64,000 nucleotides of DNA from JAOUJD01 sp963726405 (lineage in GTDB: Bacteria > Pseudomonadota > Gammaproteobacteria > Burkholderiales > Burkholderiaceae_F), in NCBI GenBank assembly GCA_963726405.1, contig CAVSCF010000006.1, forward strand, positions 124,001-188,000. The letters are read 5' to 3'. Each line of letters begins with the position of its first letter. The stretch's first letter is position 1. The notes beneath the pieces were generated by a model. The model did not search any database. It was not told the origin of the DNA and saw only the letters and a list, made by a program, of their open reading frames with translations. A program made the translations under genes and the position numbers. Positions 47,849 through 56,828 of this stretch are shown here, piece after piece.

Positions 47849-48607
47849 TCAGGCGAGCGATCCGTAATGCATTCGCGTGCGGTAGTTCATTGCCACGCGG
47901 CCCTCGACGGCGTGCGCGTCGAAGAGTCGAGCGAGCGCCGCCGACATTTCGGCGTGCCGCGGGTGTCCGGGCGGCGGCATGTATGAGGCTGAGCCGACCA
48001 GCGCGGCGAGCTCCTCGCGCGAGAGCGTGCGCGGATTGTCGAAGTAGGCCAGTTGTGGCCGCGTCGGCGCGAAGAAACGGCCGATCGCGTCTTCGTCGAC
48101 GTGACGATGCGAGATCTTGTCGTAGTCGATTCCGTACGTCTTCAGCAGCGCCTCGTAGCCTTCGAGGAAGGGCGTGCCGGTGGCCGGCCGGTCGTTCCAG
48201 ATCAGCGCGGCCCAGCCGCCGGGCACGAGGATCCTGCGCGCCTCCCTGCCGGCGCGCGCCGCATCGAACCAGTGAAAGGCCTGCCCGGCGATCACCAGAT
48301 GAGCGCGATGGGCCTCGAGCGTGGTTGCCTCGGCGCCGCCGTTGACGCTGAGGTAGCGGCCGTAGTGCGCGAGGCGCTCGTCGCCCACGGCGCGCATCGC
48401 CGCGTTCGGTTCGACGCCGATCACCGAGTGCCCGGCACGCAGGAACGGTTCGGCGGAGAGCCCCGTGCCGACGCCGAGGTCGACGACGACACCATCGAGC
48501 GGCAGGGCTCCCGCGGTCCGCAGATGCGCGACGATGGCGTCCGGATATGTCGGCCGGCCGCGCGTATAGACGGCCGCACGGTCGCTGAAGCGCTCGGTCG
48601 GTTCCAT
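47849..48607 (-). CDS. Class I SAM-dependent methyltransferase
   Basis: This 252-residue Rossmann methyltransferase has motif I VVVDLGVGTGLSAEPFL near residue 41, the acidic motif II end GVEPNAAMR, and post-motif AFHWFDAARAGREARRILVPGG. The pattern resembles the SAM methyltransferase group with RFSDRAAVYTRGRPTYP. ATG 48607 excludes a non-homologous extension. The substrate cannot be assigned. It lies 13 nt after the DapB-like gene. Confidence 0.85.
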   Translation of the reverse strand: MEPTERFSDRAAVYTRGRPTYPDAIVAHLRTAGALPLDGVVVDLGVGTGLSAEPFLRAGHSVIGVEPNAAMRAVGDERLAHYGRYLSVNGGAEATTLEAHRAHLVIAGQAFHWFDAARAGREARRILVPGGWAALIWNDRPATGTPFLEGYEALLKTYGIDYDKISHRHVDEDAIGRFFAPTRPQLAYFDNPRTLSREELAALVGSASYMPPPGHPRHAEMSAALARLFDAHAVEGRVAMNYRTRMHYGSLA

Positions 48608-48620
48608 CGTGTGCTGCCCG

Positions 48621-49418
48621 CTAATCGTCCATGACGGCGTCGAGGCCGCGGTGCACGCCGAGCAATCCATCGACCTTGCGGATCGCGAGCAACGCGCCGT
48701 CGACGTACGGTTCGGCGCTCGAACTCGCTTCGTGCTTCAGGTGCAGGCGCTGTCCGGGGCTGCCGAAGATCGCCTCGACCGCGATCACGTAGCCGGGCAG
48801 CCGCAGTGAATGCACGCGCACGCCGCTCAGTTCCGCGCCACGCGCCTCACGCGGGCCGCGCATGGCGTCGAGCGGAACGCCCGTTGCCGGGGCGCGCACC
48901 GCGCCGAGCCGGTGCGCGAGTTCGCGAGCGGTGCCGGAAGGCGCGTCCACCTTGTCCTCGTGCGCGTAGTCCACGATCTCGAAGTGCTCGAGGTAGCGCG
49001 CCGCCTGCTCGGCAAATTTCTGCAGCAGGACCGCGGTGATCGCGAAGTTGCCGCAGGCGAGCACGCCCCGATTTCGCGCGCGCGCGTGGGCGTCGATCTC
49101 GCGGTAGTCGGCATCGGTCAGGCCCGACGTGCCGACGACCACGTGGGCGCCGGCGTCCAGCGCGGCGAGGACGTTGCCCCTGGCACTGTCCGGCCTGGTG
49201 TACTCGACGAAGACATCGCAGCCCGTGGCCAGCGCCTCCCTCGCGGTCGCGAACACCGGGGCCTTCAGTGTCGGCACGCCGAGGACATCGCCGAGCGGGC
49301 GGCCTGCGGCACTCCGCGCGACCGCGGCGACGAGTTCGAGGTCCGGCTGCCGCGCAATGCCGCGCGCAAGCGCGGAGCCGGCCCACCCGGTGGCGCCCGC
49401 CAGCACGACACGCGTCAT
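48621..49418 (-). CDS. DapB-like dihydrodipicolinate reductase family protein with altered active site
   Basis: This 265-residue protein has the DapB fold: a nucleotide motif VVLAGATGWAGSALARGI, VVVGTSGL, and the C-terminal block EDKVDAPSGTARELA. In E. coli DapB the catalytic region reads EAHHRHKVDAPSGTA with His159 and Lys163. Here the same place reads DYAHEDKVDAPSGTA, so the first His is Ala152 while His153 and Lys156 remain; the usual GRMG is GWAG. It may be a paralogue with another reductase role. It sits in an acyl-CoA catabolic operon, not beside lysine genes. Confidence 0.7.
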   Translation of the reverse strand: MTRVVLAGATGWAGSALARGIARQPDLELVAAVARSAAGRPLGDVLGVPTLKAPVFATAREALATGCDVFVEYTRPDSARGNVLAALDAGAHVVVGTSGLTDADYREIDAHARARNRGVLACGNFAITAVLLQKFAEQAARYLEHFEIVDYAHEDKVDAPSGTARELAHRLGAVRAPATGVPLDAMRGPREARGAELSGVRVHSLRLPGYVIAVEAIFGSPGQRLHLKHEASSSAEPYVDGALLAIRKVDGLLGVHRGLDAVMDD

Positions 49419-49455
49419 CGTTCGATCTCCCATCGTCCGCCCTGAGCCGGGCGCG

Positions 49456-50580
49456 TCAGAGGTTGCGTGCGATCAGGATGCGCTGGATGTCGCTCGTGCC
49501 TTCGTAGATCTGGCACACCCGCACGTCCCGATAGATCCGCTCTACCGGGAAGTCGGCGACGTAGCCGTAGCCACCGTGGATCTGGATCGCGTCGGAGCAC
49601 ACGCGCTCGGCCATTTCGGACGCGAAGAGCTTCGCCATCGCGGCCTCCTTAAGGCAGGGCCGCCCGGCGTCCTTCAGGCGGGCCGCGTGGTGGATCAACT
49701 GGCGAGCAGCTTCGAGTTGCGTCGCCATGTCGGCGAGCCGGAACTGCACCGCCTGGTGCTCGTAGATGGGCTTGCCGAAAGCCACGCGCTCGCGTGCATA
49801 TTTCAGGGCCGCTTCGTACGCCGAGCGCGCCATGCCGAGCGATTGCGAGGCGATGCCGATGCGGCCGCCCTCCAGCCCGGACAAGGCGATCTTGTATCCC
49901 GCGCCCTCGTCGCCGATCAGGTTCGCCGCCGGTACCCGGCAGCTCTCGAGCAGGATCTGCGCCGTGTCCGATGCGTGCTGCCCCATCTTCTCCTCGAGCC
50001 GCGCGACGACATAGCCCGGTGTCGACGTCTCGACGATGAAGGCGCTGATGCCGCGCTTGCCGGCGCTCTTGTCGGTCACGGCCATCACGATCGCGACGTC
50101 GCCGTGCTTGCCGCTGGTGATGAACTGCTTGACGCCGTCGAGCACGTAGACGTCGCCGTCGCGGCGCGCGGTCGTGCGCAGTCCCGATGCCTCCGAGCCG
50201 ACATGCGGCTCGGTCAGGCAGAACGCGCCCAGCATCTCGCCGCGCGCGAGCGGCACGAGGTAGCGCTGCTTCTGCTCCTCGGTCGCCCACGCCATGAGGA
50301 TGGAGCAGACCGGGCAGTTGTTGACGCTGATGACGGTCGACGTTGCGCCGTCGCCCGCCGCGATTTCCTCCAGCGCGATGGCGAGCGCGAGGTAGTCCAT
50401 GCCGGCGCCGCCGTAGTGATCGGGCACGGCGATGCCGAAGGTGCCGAGCGACGCCAGCTCCGCCAGCGCTTCCCGCGGAAAAGCAGACTTGCGGTCCCAT
50501 TCGGCCGCGAATGGCGCCAGCCTCTGCTGCGCGAAGTCCCGCAGCGAGTCGCGCAGCAGCCGGTGTTCGTCACTCAGCAT
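49456..50580 (-). CDS. Acyl-CoA dehydrogenase (short/branched-chain type)
   Basis: This FAD flavoenzyme introduces a double bond into acyl-CoA. The 374 residues show LGTFGIAVPDHYGGAGMD, the FAD motif GAFCLTEPHVGSEASGLRTTA, and the C-terminal block QIHGGYGYVADFPVERIYRDVRVCQIYEGTSDIQRILIA. The catalytic Glu of short-chain enzymes is probably the Glu of QIYEGTSD. ATG 50580 overlaps the membrane-protein gene by 11 nt. Substrate chain length is not certain. Confidence 0.92.
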   Translation of the reverse strand: MLSDEHRLLRDSLRDFAQQRLAPFAAEWDRKSAFPREALAELASLGTFGIAVPDHYGGAGMDYLALAIALEEIAAGDGATSTVISVNNCPVCSILMAWATEEQKQRYLVPLARGEMLGAFCLTEPHVGSEASGLRTTARRDGDVYVLDGVKQFITSGKHGDVAIVMAVTDKSAGKRGISAFIVETSTPGYVVARLEEKMGQHASDTAQILLESCRVPAANLIGDEGAGYKIALSGLEGGRIGIASQSLGMARSAYEAALKYARERVAFGKPIYEHQAVQFRLADMATQLEAARQLIHHAARLKDAGRPCLKEAAMAKLFASEMAERVCSDAIQIHGGYGYVADFPVERIYRDVRVCQIYEGTSDIQRILIARNL

Positions 50581-51040
50581 CCGCGGTCTCCCCGGCGCGC
50601 CGCGGCGGCGGCGCTTCATACGACAGCCAGCTGACCCGCCGGCGAAGCAGCAGGCCGACCACGAAACCCGCCACGAGCACCCCGGCGAGCAACGGTCCGC
50701 CGCCGATGATGCCCGTCACCAGCAGCACGTCCGACGAGCAGCGGAGCATCCGGTAGCCCGGGCACCACATGAAGCTGATCATCGCGGTGAGCGCGATCCA
50801 GGTGACGATGCCGACCAGAAGCGCGCGCGTCATCGACTCGGCGATCGTGCGGATGCGGTCGGCGGCATTCTGGTAGAGCAGCAGGCTGAACAGCATGGCG
50901 AGCAGGCCCGGCACCGCGACGAACACCCAGGTCTGCATGCCGACCTGGCTGGCGAAATCGCGCATGACGGTTTCAAGCATGCCCGCGCCCAGCCAGGTGC
51001 AGATGGCGAAGAGCAGCATCGCGAACACCGAGATCGGCAT
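50570..51040 (-). CDS. Conserved membrane protein, four predicted helices
   Basis: This 156-residue protein has hydrophobic helices around residues 5-22, 38-58, 75-95 and 108-130, plus a charged tail (RRRAGETADAE region). It has no recognised domain. It is located between an acyl-CoA dehydrogenase and a RidA gene in the operon. Confidence 0.7.
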   Translation of the reverse strand: MPISVFAMLLFAICTWLGAGMLETVMRDFASQVGMQTWVFVAVPGLLAMLFSLLLYQNAADRIRTIAESMTRALLVGIVTWIALTAMISFMWCPGYRMLRCSSDVLLVTGIIGGGPLLAGVLVAGFVVGLLLRRRVSWLSYEAPPPRRAGETADAE

Positions 51041-51046
51041 GGCGCG

Positions 51047-51439
51047 CTAGTTCCAGTGGCGGCGGCGTGCCGTCACTTCGATCTCGATCTTCATCCGCGC
51101 GTCCACCAGCCCGCACACCAGCGCGGTCGCCGCGGGGCGGGCCTTGCCCAGGTGCTCGCCGAAGATCGGCGCCAGTTGCTCGAACAGCGCGGCATCGACC
51201 AGGAAGTAGCGCACGCGGACGATGTCGTCCAGCGAGCAGCCGGCCTGGTCGAGCGCCGCCGCGATGTTCCGGAAGCACTGGCGCGCCTGCACCGCCGGGT
51301 CCGCGTCGATCGTCATCTTCGCGTAATCGAAGCCGGTGGTGCCCGACACGTGCACGTAATCGCCCTCGACCACGGCGCGGCTGTACCCGGCCACCGCCTC
51401 GAAGCTGGAACCGGACGAGATGAGCCTGCGCTCCGTCAT
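51047..51439 (-). CDS. RidA family reactive intermediate/enamine deaminase
   Basis: This 130-residue YjgF/RidA-type protein contains the strand-helix pattern YVHVSGTTGFDYAKMTI, QCFRNIAAALDQAGCSLDDIVRVRYF, and C-terminal PAATALVCGLVDARMKIEIEVTA with the family Arg/Glu ligands. Some members act on enoyl or imino intermediates. The operon context suggests a clean-up or hydrolase role in acyl/amino acid breakdown; the exact substrate is unknown. Confidence 0.88.
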   Translation of the reverse strand: MTERRLISSGSSFEAVAGYSRAVVEGDYVHVSGTTGFDYAKMTIDADPAVQARQCFRNIAAALDQAGCSLDDIVRVRYFLVDAALFEQLAPIFGEHLGKARPAATALVCGLVDARMKIEIEVTARRRHWN

Positions 51440-51443
51440 GCGT

Positions 51444-52118
51444 TCACCATGAGATCTGTTCGCCGCCATAGTTGAGGAACTTGCCGTTGTGCGATTCGTT
51501 CGCGGCGGCCAGCACGCGGCGCATGCCGGCGACACTCGTCGCGACGTCGATGTCCGCGCCCGCGCCACCCATGTCCGTCTTGACCCAGCCTGGATGGAAG
51601 GCGACGCAGACGACGCCGCGCGGCCCGAACTCGAGGCTCGCGGCCTTCACCGCCACGTTGACCGCCGCCTTGCTGGCCCGGTAGAGCCACCCGGCGCTGC
51701 TCGACATCATCGACACCGAGCCCATCTTGCTCGACACGACCGCCGCCTTGCCGCGCGACGCCGTCAGGAGGGGCGCGAGCGCGGACAGGAGCTGCATCGG
51801 CGCGCGGACGTTGGTGCGCATCACCTGGTCGAACTCGTCGTCGCCGGGCGCGGTCAGCGCGTTGACGCGCGGCCCGTACACGCCGGCGTTGACAATGACG
51901 ATGTCGACCGCGCGGCCGCCGAGCCGGGTTCCCAGCGCGGCGACCGCGGAACTGTCGAGCACGTCGAGCGACAGCGGCTCGCCGCCTTCGCCACGCACCG
52001 CTGCCTGGCCCGCTTCCGAGCGGGCCGTGCCGATGACCGTTGCACCGTCGGCGGCGTACTGCCGCACGAACTCGCGGCCGATGCCGCGCGAAGCGCCGAT
52101 CACGAGGACAGTCGTCAT
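51444..52118 (-). CDS. SDR family NAD(P)-dependent oxidoreductase
   Basis: This 224-residue short-chain dehydrogenase has a nucleotide motif VLVIGASRGIGREFVRQY near residue 4, NAG in IVIVNAGVYG, and the catalytic Ser and Tyr-x-x-x-Lys in SSSAGWLYRASKAAVN. ATG 52118 matches the usual family start. It lies in the acyl-CoA operon; the substrate is unknown. Confidence 0.9.
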   Translation of the reverse strand: MTTVLVIGASRGIGREFVRQYAADGATVIGTARSEAGQAAVRGEGGEPLSLDVLDSSAVAALGTRLGGRAVDIVIVNAGVYGPRVNALTAPGDDEFDQVMRTNVRAPMQLLSALAPLLTASRGKAAVVSSKMGSVSMMSSSAGWLYRASKAAVNVAVKAASLEFGPRGVVCVAFHPGWVKTDMGGAGADIDVATSVAGMRRVLAAANESHNGKFLNYGGEQISW

Positions 52119-52152
52119 CGTGCCGGCGCTTCCCGGTGCGCGGCAAACTGCA

Positions 52153-53334
52153 TCAGAGGATTTCGAGCGCCAGCGCGGTCGCTTCCCCCCCGCCGATGCA
52201 CAGCGCGGCCACTCCGCGCTTGCCGCCGGTCTTGCGCAGCGCGCCGAGCAGGGTGACGACGATCCGGGCGCCGGACGCACCGATCGGATGGCCGAGCGCG
52301 CAGGCGCCGCCGTGGATGTTGACCTTTTCATGCGGCAGGTTGAACTCCCGCATGGCGGCCATCGTCACCGCCGCGAAGGCTTCATTGACTTCCCACAGGT
52401 CGACATCGCCCGGCTTCCATCCGGCCTTCTTCAGCACCTTGTCGATGGCGCCGACCGGGGCGGTCGTGAACCACTCGGGCGCGTGCGCGTGCACCGAGTG
52501 CGCGACGATGCGCGCGATCGGCTTCGCACCGATCTGCTGCGCGGTGGACGAGCGCATCAGCACCAGCGCCGCGGCGCCGTCCGAGATCGACGAGGCGTTG
52601 GCGGCGGTGATCGTGCCGTCCTTCTTGAACGCCGGCTTCAGTCCCGGGATCTTGTCGAGCTTGGCCTTGAACGGCTGCTCGTCCTTCGCGATCTCGACTT
52701 CGCCACCCTTGCCGGGCACCTTCACCGCCGCGATTTCCCAGGCGAAGCTGCCGTCGGTGTTGGCCTTGAGCGCGCGCTCGGTCGACGCGATCGCGAACTT
52801 GTCCTGCTCCTCGCGCGTGAAGCTGTATTTGGCGACGCAGTCCTCGGCGAACACGCCCATCGCCTTGCCGCGCTGGTAGGCATCTTCCAGGCCGTCGAGC
52901 GCCATGTGGTCGTATGTCGTGAAGGCGCCGTAGCGATAGCCCTTGCGCGAGTTGACGAGCAGGTGCGGCGCGTTGGTCATGCTCTCCATGCCGCCCGCCA
53001 CGAGGATGCTGGCGCTGCCGGCGACGAGCATGTCGTGCGCGAACATCATCGTGCGCATGCCGGAGCCGCACATCTTCGACAGCGTGACCGCGCCGGCGGA
53101 CTGCGGCAGGCCGGCGGCGAGCACGGCCTGGCGTGCCGGGGCCTGGCCCTGGCCGGCCATCAGGCAGCAGCCCATCAGCACTTCGTCGACGGCCTCGCCC
53201 TTGACTCCCGCGCGCTCGACGGCGGCGCGGATGGCGACGGCACCCAGCTGCCATGCCTGCAGGCCGGCGAAGTCGCCGAGCAGGCCTCCGATAGGCGTGC
53301 GGGCGGCCGATGCGATGACGATCGGATCGTTCAT
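52153..53334 (-). CDS. Acetyl-CoA C-acetyltransferase (thiolase)
   Basis: This enzyme cleaves acetoacetyl-CoA or condenses two acetyl-CoA. The 393 residues are full length: nucleophile Cys in TLSKMCGSGMRTMM, His in NIHGGACALGHPIGASG, second Cys in ALCIGGGEATA. ATG 53334 overlaps the aceK stop by 4 nt. A longer in-frame extension upstream is only aceK antiparallel reading in another frame and should be ignored. It fits the last step of leucine breakdown. Confidence 0.95.
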   Translation of the reverse strand: MNDPIVIASAARTPIGGLLGDFAGLQAWQLGAVAIRAAVERAGVKGEAVDEVLMGCCLMAGQGQAPARQAVLAAGLPQSAGAVTLSKMCGSGMRTMMFAHDMLVAGSASILVAGGMESMTNAPHLLVNSRKGYRYGAFTTYDHMALDGLEDAYQRGKAMGVFAEDCVAKYSFTREEQDKFAIASTERALKANTDGSFAWEIAAVKVPGKGGEVEIAKDEQPFKAKLDKIPGLKPAFKKDGTITAANASSISDGAAALVLMRSSTAQQIGAKPIARIVAHSVHAHAPEWFTTAPVGAIDKVLKKAGWKPGDVDLWEVNEAFAAVTMAAMREFNLPHEKVNIHGGACALGHPIGASGARIVVTLLGALRKTGGKRGVAALCIGGGEATALALEIL

Positions 53335-55160
53335 GGTGATCTCCCGTTTTCCGTGAGTGATTGTGGCGCATAGCGCCGACGGAAACGGCGCTCGGTCGGA
53401 TATGGAAAGACGTCCTCCAGGTGGCCGGCCTGGATGCGCGCCTTGCGGGCGTTCCAGAAGGCCGGCGTCAGCAGGTCGGCGTGGTACTTCATGAAGGCGG
53501 CGCGGATGCGGTCGTCGCCGAGCAGGAAGGGTCCCCACTGCTCGGGGAACATGTCGCGCTTGTCGACCAGGTAGTGCACCTCGTCGCCCATGTCGTCGTC
53601 GTCGTGCAGCGCCTTCGGCACCGCGCGGAAGGTGCAGTCGGTCATGTACTCGATCTCGTCGTAGTCGTAGAACACCACGCGGCCGAGGCGTGTCACGCCG
53701 AAGTTCTTGTACAGCATGTCGCCCGGGAAGATGTTGGCGGCGGCGAGTTCCTTGATCGCGTTGCCGTACTCCCGCACCGCGTGCTCGAGTTCGGCGTCCG
53801 TCGCGTGCATGAGGTAGATGTTCAGCGGCGTCATGCGGCGCTCGATGTACACGTGCTTGATCACGATCTGCTCGTCGTCGATCTCGATCATGCTCGGGCA
53901 CATCGCAAGCAGTTCCTGGATCAGCGCCTGCGAGAACCGCGCCCGCGGCAGCGTGACCTGCGAGTACTCCCAGGTGTCCGCCATGCGGCCGACCCGGTCG
54001 TGCAGCTTCACGAGCTGGTACTTCCCCATGATCTGCTGGCGATCGGTGTCCTTCGGGTGCGGGATCACGTCCTTGATCAGCTTGAACACGTACGGATACG
54101 ACGGCAGGGTGAACACCGTCATCACCAGCCCCTTGATGCCGGGCGCGACAATGAACTGGTCGGTCGAGTGTCGCAGGTGATGCAGGAAGTCGCGGTAGAA
54201 CAGCGTCTTGCCCTGCTTGGCGAGGCCCACCATCGTGTAGAGCTCGGAGGGCGGCTTCGACGGCAGGATCGTGCGCAGGAAGTCGACGTAGGCCGACGGC
54301 GCTTCCATGTCGACGAGGAAGTACGCGCGCGTGAAGGAAAAGAGCGTCGTCAGCATGTCGCTCTGGAACATCGCGGTGTCGATGTACAGGTGACCGGCCG
54401 CGTTGCGCAGGATCGGCACCGCCACCGGGGTGATGCGGGTGCCGTTGATCACGCGCCCGACGATGTACGCGCCCTTGTTGCGGAAGAACAGGCCCGACAG
54501 GACCTGGATCTGGCAGTCCGGCTCTGCGTGCCAGGGGCGCCTGAAGGCCTCGCCGCTGCGGTGCGCGTCGCATATCGCGCGCACCACGAACCGGATGTCG
54601 CGCTCGACGTTCTCCCAGCGGCACGCGAGCCCGTAGTCGATGATGATCTGCCGCAGCGCGCTGCGCACCCCGCGCGCGGTGGGGTAGTAGCTGCGGTACG
54701 ACGGCGGATCCGAGTCCATGTAGTCGGTCGCCACGCCGGGGCGCACGAAGATGAACTGGTTGCGGAAATAGTCCCGGTGCAGCAGCTTGGTGCACACCGA
54801 GTTGAAGAAGGTCTCCGCGCACTCGGGCTGGCGATGGTCGGCGAGCAGCGCGATGAACTGCTGCTTGACCGCCTGCCACAGGGCGTCCCTCTCGACCTCG
54901 GTCAGCGAGAGGAGGTCGAACTCGCGCTCGATCCTGGCGACGGCCTCCAGGACGCGCTTGTCGTAGAAGTCGATCCGGTCGCGGGCGTGGCCCTGCATCG
55001 TCAGCCAGTCGCCGTTCTCGTACAACTGCTTGGCCTGCTGCGCGACGTAGCGGAAACGTCGGTAGTGCCGGTTGAAGCCGTCGAGGATGGCCGCGGCGAT
55101 CCTGGCCGGCGACGGCATGGACCGGTCGAACAGCACTTCGGAGGCGACGACGGCGGACAT
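53331..55160 (-). CDS. aceK: Isocitrate dehydrogenase kinase/phosphatase AceK
   Basis: This bifunctional enzyme phosphorylates and reactivates isocitrate dehydrogenase to switch carbon to the glyoxylate shunt. The 609 residues match the family. Visible blocks are the N-terminal ILDGFNRHYRRFRYVAQQAK, the kinase-like VFTLPSYPYVFKLIKDVIPHPKD, and VFYDYDEIEYMTDCTFRAVP. It starts 1 nt after the LysE-family gene and is coupled to the thiolase gene; it is not next to aceA or aceB. Location in a LiuR-headed operon implies control by branched-chain acyl-CoA. Confidence 0.96.
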   Translation of the reverse strand: MSAVVASEVLFDRSMPSPARIAAAILDGFNRHYRRFRYVAQQAKQLYENGDWLTMQGHARDRIDFYDKRVLEAVARIEREFDLLSLTEVERDALWQAVKQQFIALLADHRQPECAETFFNSVCTKLLHRDYFRNQFIFVRPGVATDYMDSDPPSYRSYYPTARGVRSALRQIIIDYGLACRWENVERDIRFVVRAICDAHRSGEAFRRPWHAEPDCQIQVLSGLFFRNKGAYIVGRVINGTRITPVAVPILRNAAGHLYIDTAMFQSDMLTTLFSFTRAYFLVDMEAPSAYVDFLRTILPSKPPSELYTMVGLAKQGKTLFYRDFLHHLRHSTDQFIVAPGIKGLVMTVFTLPSYPYVFKLIKDVIPHPKDTDRQQIMGKYQLVKLHDRVGRMADTWEYSQVTLPRARFSQALIQELLAMCPSMIEIDDEQIVIKHVYIERRMTPLNIYLMHATDAELEHAVREYGNAIKELAAANIFPGDMLYKNFGVTRLGRVVFYDYDEIEYMTDCTFRAVPKALHDDDDMGDEVHYLVDKRDMFPEQWGPFLLGDDRIRAAFMKYHADLLTPAFWNARKARIQAGHLEDVFPYPTERRFRRRYAPQSLTENGRSP

Positions 55161-55161
55161 G

Positions 55162-55812
55162 TCAGGAGGACGAATGACGGGGGGTCAGGGCGAGCCAGAC
55201 GGCCAGCACGCCGAAGGCGCCGCCGAGGAACCAGCGCTGCAGCCGCAGCCATCCCGGCCGTCGGGCGAGCCACGCGGCCATGGCTCCCGCGACGGTCACG
55301 AGCGCTCCATCGACCAGCGTGGAAACGGAGATGTGCACGATGCCGAGCGCCAGGCTCTGCAGCAGCACGGCGCCGCCGGCCGGATCGACGAACTGTGGGA
55401 ACAGCGACAAGTAGAACACGGCGACTTTCGGGTTGACGACCGATGCGGTCAAGGACTGCCGAAACAGCACGCGATCGGGCACGGGCTCGAGCTTCTGGGG
55501 CGTGAAGCTGAATCCGCCCCCGCGAAAGGTGCTCCAGGCCAGCCACAGAAGGTACGCCGCTCCCGCCAGCTTCACCGCGTCAAAGGCGGCCGGCACGGCG
55601 AGCAGCAGCGCCGACAGTCCGAGGGCCGCGGCGAAAAGGTGAACCAGCACGCCCGCCATGACGCCGATCAGCGAGAAGTACCCGGCGCGGCGCCCCTGCG
55701 TGAGCGTGCGCGAGATGAGGTAGATCCAGACGGGTCCCGGGGTCAGCGCCAGCAGCAGCACGGCCAGCGCGAACAGGGCCAGCGAGTCGAAAGGAAGGCC
55801 GAAGAGGGACAT
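55162..55812 (-). CDS. LysE/RhtB family exporter
   Basis: This 216-residue six-helix inner-membrane exporter has the family motif ALTPGPVWIYLISRTLTQGRRAG in its first loop and SLTASVVNPKVAVFYLSLFPQFV in the middle. LysE/RhtB proteins export amino acids or analogues; the substrate here is unknown. The stop is 1 nt from the aceK start. Confidence 0.9.
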   Translation of the reverse strand: MSLFGLPFDSLALFALAVLLLALTPGPVWIYLISRTLTQGRRAGYFSLIGVMAGVLVHLFAAALGLSALLLAVPAAFDAVKLAGAAYLLWLAWSTFRGGGFSFTPQKLEPVPDRVLFRQSLTASVVNPKVAVFYLSLFPQFVDPAGGAVLLQSLALGIVHISVSTLVDGALVTVAGAMAAWLARRPGWLRLQRWFLGGAFGVLAVWLALTPRHSSS

Positions 55813-55828
55813 CGGAAGGGCTGGACGA

Positions 55829-56818
55829 TCAGGTGCCGATTGTTCCAGATTGCCGGGCCTCGCGCTGCCACTCCAGGCGCTGCTCGATGATGGTCGGACC
55901 ATGGCTGGCGTTGTCCGACCCGGCGCCGACCTGCATGAATCCGAACGCCTCGTACAGCCGTCGGGCGGCGGTGAGTGCGCCGAACGTGTGCAGGACCGCG
56001 CGCGGATGGCGGCCTGCGCACCAGTCCATGGCGTGCGCCAGCAGCCGGCGCCCCCAGCCCCGGCCGTGCAGCGCCTCGTCGACGATGAACCAGCGCAGCT
56101 CCGGCGTGGTCCCGCGGCAGTCGACCACGATGGAGCCGAGCACCCGGCCGCCATCGACCAGCAGCCAGACGCCGTCGCGGCCGCCGTCGTGCTCGTCGAG
56201 GAACCGGGCGATGTCCTGGCGCTGCTTGCGTTCGAAGGCGGGGCCGAAGCCGTGACGGCGCGCGTAGTAGTCGATCTGCAGTTGCGCGCTCTGGACCAGG
56301 CCGCCGGGCAGGCAGGCCGGGACGATGCGCGGGCCGCAATCGACGGGGTTCATGGCGGCATCGAACGGGTAGAGCAGTTCGAAGCGTTCGAGGTCGACCA
56401 GCATCGCCTCGTCGAAGCGCCGGCCGACCGCCGCAAGCTCGCGCGTGAAGAAGCGGCGATGGCCGTTCTTCCAGTCGTCAAGGGTGCGATCGCCTTCGCC
56501 TTCGTCCCATGCGAAGCCGGCGTCGACTTCGCGGAAGGGCCGGCGCTCTAGCACCGTGGTCCGGATCACCGCGCGTGGCGTGCCGTCGTGCTCGGTGACG
56601 ACCGAGTAGCCGCCCGGGACCGGCTTCGCCTCCGGTTGCAGATCGTTGAACTCCGCCAGGCCGGCCGTGGCGCGCTTCGGCCCGTGCAGCACCAGCTCGA
56701 CGAGCTCGTGTGCCAGTGCCGGCGTATCGCCGAAGTACCAGGCCTGATGCGGCGTATCGACGGGCAGGCGTATTCCCGTGCAGAACTCCCGCCAGAAACG
56801 CTCGATGCGGGGCTCCAC
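55829..56818 (-). CDS. ASCH-GNAT fusion protein
   Basis: The first about 145 residues form an ASCH-type RNA-binding-like domain (AWYFGDTPALAHELVELVLHGPKRATAGL; GFAWDEGEGDRTLDDW). The C-terminal about 150 residues are a GNAT acetyltransferase with the acetyl-CoA motif VDEALHGRGWGRRLLAHAM and AARRLYEAFGF. GTG 56818 is chosen as start; a TTG at 56845 exists but begins inside the isovaleryl-CoA dehydrogenase gene and adds no homology. RNA, nucleotide or amino acid substrates are all possible. Function unknown. Confidence 0.82.
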   Translation of the reverse strand: MEPRIERFWREFCTGIRLPVDTPHQAWYFGDTPALAHELVELVLHGPKRATAGLAEFNDLQPEAKPVPGGYSVVTEHDGTPRAVIRTTVLERRPFREVDAGFAWDEGEGDRTLDDWKNGHRRFFTRELAAVGRRFDEAMLVDLERFELLYPFDAAMNPVDCGPRIVPACLPGGLVQSAQLQIDYYARRHGFGPAFERKQRQDIARFLDEHDGGRDGVWLLVDGGRVLGSIVVDCRGTTPELRWFIVDEALHGRGWGRRLLAHAMDWCAGRHPRAVLHTFGALTAARRLYEAFGFMQVGAGSDNASHGPTIIEQRLEWQREARQSGTIGT

Positions 56819-56828
56819 GAATCGGGCC

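Noticed and set aside
52153..54879. Apparent 908-residue thiolase fusion
   Set aside because: The N-terminal extension is aceK read in the wrong frame; the true thiolase start overlaps the aceK stop.
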